A DNA stretch of 64,000 nucleotides, taken from assembly GCA_011316235.1 (NCBI GenBank), contig QQBE01000004.1:620001-684000 (forward strand), read 5' to 3'. This document shows, in pieces, positions 55,140-64,000 of the stretch. The DNA comes from Mycothermus thermophilus. Its lineage: Eukaryota > Ascomycota > Sordariomycetes > Sordariales > Chaetomiaceae. The notes under the pieces were generated by a model. That model was given only the letters and a program-made list of their open reading frames with translations. It was not told the origin of the DNA and searched no databases. Numbering within the stretch: the first letter of the stretch is position 1; each line of letters begins with the position of its first letter. The translations under genes and the position numbers were made by a program.

Positions 55140-58100
55140 CTTGCTCAGGATCAAGATATGAGCGCAAATACTGAGGTGTAGGGTTTGTTACGGTTTACGG
55201 ACCACCGAAACCATCACCGTCCAGATCCTCCCACTTTATATCACCCTTGCCTTGACTCATCCGCGAAGCCCTATCAAGCGGCTGGTTAGGACCAAGTCCT
55301 TCGCGATCAGTTTGAATAGCATGTCAAGCACAACATCCATGGATTGGCTGTGGACAAAGAGTGCGATTGGGATCGTGAGCGGTTGGCTTTAATTGAAGTA
55401 TTCTTAGCCGCATCGGAGTTCCTAGGTTGAAACAGGTTTTGTTCTCGTGAAGGGGTGAGATAGGCGGAGGTGGAAGTTGGGACTGTGCAATGTAAGTAAC
55501 TGAGAAACAACTCAGGGTTATGACAGGGACAAGCAACGAGATTGTGACTGTCTGGCTGTCGAAAGGGATCGAGATATAAATGACACATCAGGATGGCCCC
55601 ATTGTTTGGTCTCAACGGTTGACTCTTGGTGCTTGCCAGCCAGAAACCGGAAATAATGGGCTGGAATCCCCAGATCACTCGGCCAGGATGTCTTTGAGCG
55701 TTCTCAACATGACATTGGGTGAAGTCTATTGTTATAGTCTCAGTGTGGCGTTGGTTCCTAGAAGTTAGAAACCAACACAAAGCCTGTCCATCACACAACC
55801 AGAGTGTCTGGTCCAAATAGTCTTGGCCTCTGAACCTTGACTCGGGCCAAGTTCACTTGTGTCACCCGTCATGTGTGGGATGACTTTGGCTTCCAGGCCA
55901 GTTACTTAAGCCGACGCTGTTTCAAAAGTTCATTGCATGCGCCACACCGGCGGCAGTCTGGGCTGTTTTAGAGCAGGACTGGTAGGGCTGGGTCTGGAAC
56001 TTTCCGATGAGCCAGTTAGAGTTGCATTGGGAGGCCCATTCGCCGATGAATCATCACTCTCGATCACAGAGGATTTTACGGGGATAGACGGTGATAACAT
56101 CGAGCGCTTAAGATGAACGGGCGTGGCACGAGGGTCATTCAGTAGTCAAGGTATGTGACTTGCGCAGTTACGACCGCAGTCTGAGGTTTGAACCATATGC
56201 TGGTCATGCATTGGGACCTCGAAATGCCTATCTTGATATCCCGGTCCGTCTCTCAGCTCTTTGGCACGTGGAACTGCATTCCCATCTCGCAGGCTGTGGG
56301 ATGGCCAGGCTCTTCCAGAGGAAGTTCACGACATGACGGTTTGAGAAGCGCGTAGGCATGTGTTCGTTGGTCGAAAGGCCCTTGCAGAGCAGGTGGCGGC
56401 GTACCTAATATAAACCACGGAAGCCGTCGGATAGGGGAACGGGTACGACGAAGATCCGGTCCAAGTGTACCGGCTGGCCGGGTCTCGTCTCACCGGTGCG
56501 GACTCGGCATTCCGGCGGGTCTGATGCCAAGCGTCGCCGAGGAATCTCTGAATCGGGAAACTTACATACACTGAGTCCTTGGCCCTAGGTTATGGAGTTG
56601 AGGCTTTGGAATCACACTGCACCCGGGTGTCAAATCAACTCCTCACAAGGTTGATGACACCGAAAATACAACCCCACGCCATTCTGACAGCAAGGCAGAA
56701 ACGTGGGTCGCCCAATCCGCACATTCAATGCTTGACTGTAGGCCTCTGAGCATAAGCAAGAGGGGTCGCAGGACACTTGGCACAAATCCCACCCACTTTA
56801 GCAGGGGCAACAGGGCCAAAGTTCAGCATTGCCTGGCGGGGAATTACAGCAGTCGTTGCTCAAGGAGTTGATGGTTTGGCCAGGTTATATCTTGGCAGGT
56901 AGGACTTGCCTCTGAAGTGGCGTGGCTGAGCTTGTTTCAGGCAAAGAGAAACATGACGTATGGAATACTCAGTAGTGGATGGCGTCTGGTTCGATGGGTG
57001 GAAGACTTCCCAAATAGGAAGGCTGGCTTGTTTTTTGTAGGAGCCATTGGGTTCACAGGAGTTCGGAGATTTTTGCGGTCTGTCACCACAATAGACGTCA
57101 TTTGCGTGCCTCAAAAGCCGAGCGTCGTGGACTCAATGTGGCTTCTAGACTAGTAATTGAAACCCGGGATGTATAGTAGACGATTCGTTGTGTTTAAAGG
57201 GAAGTGATGAGTAATTCTCCGTTGATGTGTTTTCGTCATCCACAGGGCGTCACCACGCACTAACATATTTGAACAATTCGGCACTGGGAGTTATCAGGTC
57301 TTGTATGCATCACACCGCCACCCATGATCGGGAGGAAACGAGAACGAAACTGTCAGATCACGAGCAACCTGGAAGATTAGGAGGGCGTCTTGAGTTACAA
57401 TATAACAATACCTGTACTTTACATCCCTATATCACATCAAAACACCCACATCTGCCACACAGGAACTTGTGTAGCAGCACATGGGATGCCAGGAACAAGT
57501 CGCTGAGCCGTTCATAAGCGCCCGTCCAAGCAACACCAATCCACCACCCTCCCCGCGCTAGACGTTGGCCCCCCCTCACTACGCCATGCCATAGCGGTAC
57601 CATTCTCGCCATGTGGTAGGGTTATTGCCTGCAGGGAATCGGGGACTTTTCCGGACTCCGGGGATCTGATAGGCATTACAGAGAAGATGCGGAAAATCTC
57701 CGGGACGGGAGAATTGTCCGCCCGCGCACCGTAGCTAGACTGCTTCTCTCTAAGCAGTGGTGGGAGAGCCTGGACGTGAACGGGGAGCACGTCAGAGAGG
57801 GGTTGACTGAGCGTTCTTGTCTGGTTTGGCTAAGTTTCTGGCTTGCTGGCTTGATCTGGCCGAGGTTGGGCCTCTTGTGAATCACCATAAATCACTTCAG
57901 AGGACGGGTTTCTTGCGTTTCTGGTGAGCCAGTTTGGAGCAACACAGTGTGATGTCAGCAACGATTTTGAGATCAACACTGTGACTCTTACGCAAGAGAG
58001 TCGTCGCCGAAGATGATGTGGAATCCTCCCTGGCTGTGCTTTGCTGCGCCTGAGCTCGAATGGAAGAAGGATGACGCCTACCCATCTTGAGGACGGCGCT

Positions 58101-58954
58101 TCGCGGTTGTTATGTTTTAACCGTCCTGTTTTGTAATGTCTTGTACCATTCTTTGCCGCAGTCATGGCGCTACTCTGTGGCCACCAAGCCCAAGGCCCTG
58201 TGTCACCCTGCCTCCATGCCATGATAACTATGCCACAAGCCAAACCTGGTCATTTGGGTTTACACCTTCTCCCGGTGCATCATGTAAGTATGTACGGCAA
58301 CGCTTACCGTGACATCGAACCTCAACCCCCGCGCGCCTAACCCTTCCTATGCGATCTTGTTGTGGCTGGACCGTCCCCTGTCGGCCCCCGGGACGCGTAA
58401 CCGGCGAGCAAAACCGATGAAATCGAAACACGGAGGAGCATGGCAAGAAACCAAAAAGCACGACCACGAGCAGAGTCACAAGGATCTTTGGATTGCGAGA
58501 TCAAAACGTTTATTGGTTGTGTTTATCTATCGGCGTAGTGCCATGCGCTTGGATGGGAAAAGCCCACTCATGATGGGGGTCAGGTTAGCGACCTGTCATA
58601 TGCAGGTCTTGAGTAGGTCGTGATGTGCACCCCAGGCTGACACATGGGCTGTCCCATCCATCCATCCACCCACTCCAGGAGTGCATGTGGTTGATGCCCA
58701 GTCCTTCCTCTCTAATCCCCTTCCTTCTTTCGCCTGTCGAGTCTGGCGAAAAGTGTCGTGTTGAAAGCGTGTGCGCACACGTCTAGGTACCCGTACCTCT
58801 TTTCCGAAACGCCCGTCCCTGTCCAAAATCCCAGTATAGTCCATATCCCAACTCCCATGCCAGCCAACTCCAGCCAATAAAACCTCCCAAAAACACAAGA
58901 AATGGACGTAACGCATTAGAATGAAAACCGAACGTATCATTCGTTGGGTTGGAG
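55140..58954. other. 3.8-kb gene-free gap
   Basis: All frames are short and interrupted, and base composition is closer to 50% GC than in the genes. Two CCTAGG sites are at 55,421 and 56,584. I see no RNA gene or transposon domain, though a heavily decayed element cannot be excluded by eye. Confidence 0.55.
55235..55240 (-). promoter_or_regulatory. TATA box of the ten-cysteine protein gene
   Basis: TATAAA on the minus strand, about 96 bp upstream of the start codon at 55,139. Both position and sequence suit a TATA box. Confidence 0.55.
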
Positions 58955-60219
58955 TCAAATGTTGGCCGGATTGGCGAACAGCGGGCGCAGCAGCGGATCG
59001 TCGTCGTAACCCGAGTAAATCATGGGGTCGGCTATGCCCATCATGACGCTGGGGTTGCGGCATGACGATGAAAAGGCTGGGTGTTGGTGCATCTTCATGC
59101 CGAAGCTAACCATCTCTGGGTCGAGGAAACCCTGGCTTGCCATCCACATCTGCTGCTGCTGCTGCTGTTGTTGTTGGCGTTGCTCTTGCTCTTGCTGCCG
59201 TCGTTGACGTTGCTGCTGCTGCTGTTGTTGCATCCATGGGTTGAACCCGCCAGCGGTGCCATTAGAAAGGCCGGATACCGGAGGCGACAGGTCAAACTCG
59301 CTCAGGGACAGGCTGGCGGGAGACATGCTGAGGGTGCTCGAGGAGGAGGGAGCGCCGAATGCGGTCCGCCGGTAACTGCTGCTGACGTCCCCATCGAGAT
59401 CGGAATGATCGGTGTCGGACGCGGCGGGCGACGAGCTGGAGGCTCGGTCGGCGGAGGGGTATTGCTGATATGTCTGGTCTATCCTGCCAACAGCAGTGGT
59501 TTGTGATAGTAATACCGACGGGGATGACGCATTGGTGGCTGCCGCCGCGGCCGCCGCTGCCTGGGTGGCGGCTTGGTGTTCTCGAAGCTGGCGAGCCAGC
59601 TCAGCCATACCAGCCTCGTCTTCGGGGAAGATGGATTGAACGGGCAAGTCGAGGTCGTTGTTGGGGCGGAGACAACCGAGCTTAGCGGCGACATTGTGGA
59701 CGACGGGTTGGCCACGTTCGTTGAGCTCGGGCTCGCCAAGATCCCAGGTCTCGCCATTGCGGAGCATGGAGTAAAGTTTTTGAACCGTAGCGACCAGGAC
59801 GAACTGGGTGTTCTCAAGAACCTCTGCGTAGCCTGGAGGCAGCTGCTTGAACTCGGTCTTCTTGCGTGTCCCGGCGGTGCATATCAAGCCGTCGTCTTTA
59901 CACCTCTTGCATGGGAATTCTCCGTCACACTATCATGACCCATGTTAGGTCGAAGGGAGCCAAAAGACACAAAGCTTGTTGGGCATCACACCTTTGTCTT
60001 TTTCATGCGACACCTCTCGCAGGCCTTCCATACCCGCTTGTGCCTCCCGTCACCATGGTGGGGGTGGGTCTCGCGGACCGGAGAGGGTGGATGGCTATGT
60101 GTGTTTGAGCGCTTCAAGGCTCGGGGCGCCGTCTTAACGGTCTTGGAGTTGCCGTGGGCTTTCTTGAGGCCCTGGGACCGTATGAGGTCTTCGTGGGGTG
60201 GTGTTGATAAGCCGTCCAT
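58955..60219 (-). CDS. Short Zn2Cys6 transcription factor with poly-Gln tracts
   Basis: Fungal zinc-cluster regulator. Exons 60219-59992 and 59929-58955 give 400 aa. The 62-nt intron falls inside the zinc cluster and the join restores MKKTK/CDGEFPC. Zinc ligands are C67, C70, C77, C83, C86 and C93, spacing C-x2-C-x6-C-x5-C-x2-C-x6-C. A conserved-looking block follows directly (RKKTEFKQLPPGYAEVLENT to about residue 150, including KLYSMLRNGE). I know this block from other ascomycete zinc-cluster proteins but cannot name the orthologue. The rest is low complexity: Ala-rich, Ser-rich, then two poly-Gln regions of CAG/CAA repeats (DNA about 59,150-59,235), ending in an acidic stretch (YDDDPLLRP). 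The middle-homology domain common in larger family members is absent. It is isolated in gene-poor DNA. Confidence 0.9.
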
Positions 60220-63200
60220 GGTGGATGTGAATTGGTATAAGACGACGAGGTAGGAAAAAGGAGGGAGGAGAGGAGGGGCAAGAGGTGTGAGACGTCTTCA
60301 GGTGTAAGTGAGACTACGACCCTGTGTGTACGAGGGGCCAAACACGACTACTTGTATATAAGAGGGCTGGACCGACAAGGAGAGAAACAGCAAAAGATAT
60401 GGATGGGACCGGGATTACGCTAACGCCGACGACATGGACCCCTCCGTTTCAAGGCGCACGTCCAACGCTGCTGACGGCATCATGAACATGAGCGCGAGTG
60501 CGAAAGGCTCAGGGATTATTAATTGTTGGCTCAACCTGGTCGCAGCCGTCCCAGATCCAAGGACAAGGGTTTCTCAGCGGGTACGTACTTAGATTTTCCA
60601 CGGTGTTTGGGGGCTTGATGTGTGTATTATGGTACGTTACAAATCCAGAAAAGGCCTCCGGGTAAAGGCCAGGTATGTACGTATCCTATCACAGCCATTC
60701 ATTGTCTGGCCTGTCGCGGGTCGGGTTTGGATCCCAGCGAGCATACCCACCATACTGTCAAGGTGAGTTGGTTGGTGGAGGATGTATACGTACTGTTGTT
60801 GACAACGGGCGTCGGCCTGTTCGTTATTCCCGAGACGCGCGCCTCTTGCTACCCCTGCCGAGTGAAGGGCGGCGGGAGTGGGGAAGTCTCAGTCGGGTCG
60901 GGACGGGTTGTCCGTCGTTGAATAACAGGCCTGACAGGACCTCGCTGCAGACCCAATAGACTGGGTGATGTGAGTTGCATTGAATGACGAAGCCGTTTGC
61001 AGCGGGTTGTGAGAGACTCTCTCAGGTCAAGGCGTTGGTCCTCGAAGCTTTCCCATCTCTTTGGTCTTTGCTTCACCTGGGATTTCTTGGCCCCATTTTG
61101 AGAAAAAGTTGGCCTAGCGCCCGAGGATATGGGCATGGCACGCCTGGCCTCGGCGATCGGCTCAAAAGGCCCCGATGCTAGTGAAAAAAAATTGGGGTAA
61201 AAAAAGGGAAATGGGAGGGGAAACAGCCACGACGTCATCGACATCAACCTGAGAGGGCATGCAGCCACCTCTTCGGAGTAGTACATACTTAACGATCCCG
61301 AAAAAGGCATCTTCACTTGACCGCTATTGACTGCGGCTAGGCTGATGACGAAGGCTCCTCGGGCTGCATGGTGTTCGCTGCGTATTGAGGATTGGGGCCA
61401 GCCGAGTCCGAGATGCACAATCCAATGCAGAAAGAATGAGGGAGGGATGCTGAACACAATGGGATGGATCCCCAACCTGGAAAGCGTCCCCGGGGCCGCA
61501 GTGGGGCCGATGGCAAGGATGGTAAGTAACGTTACGATACAAGGCCGTCGGTCAGGTACTTAACGCCGTCAAGCAGAAACATGCTGAGACTTCTTGACCG
61601 CCAGGCAAGTTCTCGCTGTTCCGTTTCGGCGTTCATGGGCTTGCCTCTTCAACACCCATCACCAACCTCAGACGGCCAGGCTAACCTGGCCTTCTCTTTG
61701 AAACTTGCCCACGGCATTTCGTGAGTCTGAAAACTTTGCTGTAAGTAAGTCAGGTAAGCTAGTTACTTTGTCTGCGAGCTGGGACAGTTCCCCTGCCGAT
61801 ATGCAGAAAGGTCCGAGTGCAACCTCAGAAGGCCAAAAAGCATCTATTTTGCATCGGATTTGAGGCTATCGCCGAAACCCGATCGCGCGATCTTCTACGA
61901 TTCACCGATCTGCTCAAAATATCCCTGGAAGTCGGTGGGACGAGGTGAAGACGAAAAGGTTGTAAACCGGTGGCGACACCGACGGCCAAATATGTGAGTG
62001 CCTCCTGAGCTTCCTCTTCCAGCTCAGCTATAAGTCCATTTTCACAGAAAAGAGCGGGAAGGCCACGAGGGCACAGCATCCCATGAACTGCCGTCCCCGG
62101 ATCTCCTCAAGCTCGCGGGATGTCGCGTGTTCCCGCGTCATTCTCCTACCTAGCTACAAACCCCTCAAGGCGACGGCTGGTGCATCTCCGTCCAGAGCTC
62201 CATGGTCTGGGGTAGGATTCCCCGAGTGGGAACCAAACTGTTGAAGACTTGCATGAATGAACTCCATATGCTTTGCTCACTCACGGACATAGTTCGGGGT
62301 CCATCTGTTCCCGATGATTCACGTCACCCACATGCAGCATGGGCTGGGAATTCGGTGGTTGATGGTTGCAATGATGAGGTCACTGGACCGCGTGCTGATG
62401 CCGTCAAGGTGCTCTGCCGTTTCATCATGCGGGATAGAAGGCTTCCAGAAGCATTGGCACCAATATGCACGGTCAGCCACTGAAGGCATTTGACTAAGCA
62501 CCGCTACAGCGCAGCAAAGCTTGTCGGCTCGTGTGATGGCGCTCGCGTGAACTCCTTCCTATCCTCCCAGATGGGAGATGCTGCATGATGACAATGTCAG
62601 CGCCCTGCCGAGACAGGAACGCGGAGTCTGGTCTGTGGTCGCAGGCCCCTGGCATGGGTTTGAGCTTTGTCAGCAGCACCCGCAGATCCCATCAGCCATG
62701 TCCACCATGCCCTGGGGGTGTTGGTGTCTACACGTCTTGGCGTCTTCTTTCTGGTTTTCCTTTGTGTGCAGGACCGTCCTGACCTCAGGTAGGTATCTCT
62801 ATTGTTGTCGTTAGAAGGTAGTCGCTGTAGTTCTTTTCCTTGGATGTCTACGCGTAAGCAGCCAAAAGGGGCATCCAACATCCGGTATCCCCCGTTTCTC
62901 CGTCCCTTGAGTGGGAGCGGCATTTTCAACGGTGGGGCCAATGACGTCATCGATCCCTGGGTATGGGAGAAGGGTATGTCGTACACAATGCATCTCATCG
63001 GTGCTATGTCGCGAGGCAACCATCAAGTTGCTGGCTGACCCTGGAGATAAGAATATAGATACCTCGGCCTTAAAGGTTCGAGATATATTGTGTCCATCAA
63101 CGTGAACGCGATACACCTCCTAGCAAGACGTCGCGAGCCCGACCGAACTGCGACGCAGACAACCAACCCTCCCCCAGTCGCAACTTTTCAGCCCTGAGGG

Positions 63201-64000
63201 AGTAAAGAACACATGCCATATCCCGGGAATCGAGGTGTTCCCTCATGACTGGGATCCTACCTGTCCATCCAGGGGTAGAAAGTGAACAGCGAAAAGAAAA
63301 AAAAAATTCTTGTACTACTATTCGAAACCTTCCGAATCTGGAACTTGAGGATGCCGAGGAGCGAGAAGTCAAAAAGATCTACATACATGGATTGTGGAGT
63401 TTGTTCGTGCTCACCGTGGTTTCGGGTTAGAGAGAGCCTTGATAAGATAATGCGCGTGCTCGCGGTGTTTTGCCCATCAAGGTGGAAACATATTTGCGAG
63501 GTAAAAGCCCGTCGCGTCGCGTACTTAGTTCTAGAAGCGTTCTACGCGCCGCGAAGTCGAGACGCAGGTTTTAATGGCTCAGGGTTTCCTTTTCCCTCCA
63601 AATCCCGAGAGGCGGTTCCGCGAGGCAATCGGGTCCGTGCGGCGGCCCGCGAGCTACGTAGACCGGGGCGGTTGGCCCGAAGTGAGAACGGCGAACGGAG
63701 CCCGACTGCCGACGGCGACGGCGATTCGGGGACCACTCGGAGGCTGCTCCTTCCCGATGCAGGCAACATCTTCCACACATCTCCCACAGTGTTTGACATC
63801 TGAAACCTCGTGGACATATGGGATGACCGAACAGTACATACATCCCTGCTTCCGCCACCAGAATGGTGTAAGGACATTTGTGCTTCTCCTACATGTCACT
63901 GGACCAACGTGTGACAGGACACAAACATAAAGAGAAAATTTCTACCTGGTCAACTTGTTGAGTGCCGGTTGGCCGATTTTTATCCGTGTCGTGGCAGTTC
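60220..64000. other. Gene-free right end of the window
   Basis: The left part is the promoter of the zinc-cluster gene. The rest has only short frames with chance composition. A patch at about 63,470-63,745 is far richer in CpG than its surroundings. A gene with its start beyond 64,000 cannot be excluded. Confidence 0.55.
60355..60360 (-). promoter_or_regulatory. TATA-like element of the zinc-cluster gene
   Basis: TATATA, about 136 bp before the start codon at 60,219. The sequence is symmetric, so its strand is set by the gene. Confidence 0.4.

Noticed and set aside
9218..56589. CCTAGG motif as a genome-scale repeat family
   Set aside because: About a dozen sites in 64 kb is no more than base composition predicts. 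Only the local cluster at 9.2 kb was kept.
60849..61475. 208-codon minus-strand frame
   Set aside because: No domain, biased composition, and it sits in a stretch with equally long chance frames.

Overview
The window is nuclear DNA of a filamentous ascomycete. The signs are genes split by short introns of about 50-180 nt with GT..AG ends and CTAAC/CTGAC branch sites, GC-rich coding sequence, long gene-free gaps, and proteins full of Ser, Pro, Gln and Ala tracts. Family sequences such as the Cu/Zn superoxide dismutase, transaldolase and the DEP-RhoGEF-PH-CNH exchange factor look like Sordariomycetes. Sordariales, perhaps Chaetomiaceae, is my inference and was not tested. I see no bacterial, viral or organellar segment and no intact transposon.

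I support 16 protein-coding genes and one tRNA. From left to right: a dienelactone hydrolase (+, 0.4-1.5 kb); a 1,985-residue disordered protein in one exon (-, 2.4-8.4 kb); a 571-residue unknown protein with a conserved core and an acidic, His-rich tail (-, 9.9-11.6 kb); a Cti6-like PHD protein of the Rpd3L deacetylase complex (+, 14.5-16.7 kb); the mitochondrial GTPase Mtg1 (-, 17.5-18.9 kb); a membrane-anchored acid/sterol-ester lipase (-, 19.8-21.7 kb) that diverges from the cytochrome oxidase assembly factor Pet191 (+, 22.5-23.0 kb); a Ppn2-like endopolyphosphatase (+, 24.2-26.0 kb); transaldolase (-, 26.8-28.1 kb); Tudor-SN/SND1 (-, 30.1-32.9 kb); Cu/Zn superoxide dismutase (-, 34.2-35.3 kb); a Rom2-type Rho1 exchange factor (+, 37.4-42.7 kb); tRNA-Gly(GCC) (-, 43.7 kb); Gpi2 of GPI-anchor synthesis (-, 44.2-45.9 kb); a small single-pass secretory-pathway protein (+, 47.2-47.8 kb); a fungal annexin (+, 50.0-52.2 kb); a ten-cysteine GPI-anchored protein (-, 54.5-55.1 kb); and a short Zn2Cys6 transcription factor (-, 59.0-60.2 kb).

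Most genes to the left of 46 kb are conserved housekeeping functions: mitochondrial assembly, carbon metabolism, oxidative defence, polyphosphate turnover, cell-wall signalling and GPI anchoring. They do not form a metabolic cluster. The right third is different. It is sparse, has more lineage-variable genes (single-pass protein, Cys-rich GPI protein, regulator) and has gaps of 2-4 kb with no convincing coding sequence.

I found no clear new multi-gene system. The most useful leads are the ten-cysteine GPI-anchored protein, a perfect hairpin that contains a stop codon, a 25-nt palindrome in the SND1/SOD1 gap, two start sites in the hydrolase gene that predict mitochondrial and cytosolic forms, an in-frame retainable intron in the PHD gene, the short-motif repeats of the giant disordered protein, and a very CpG-dense patch near the right end. 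Splice sites and reading frames were worked out by hand from the sequence. Start codons are the least certain part of the models.
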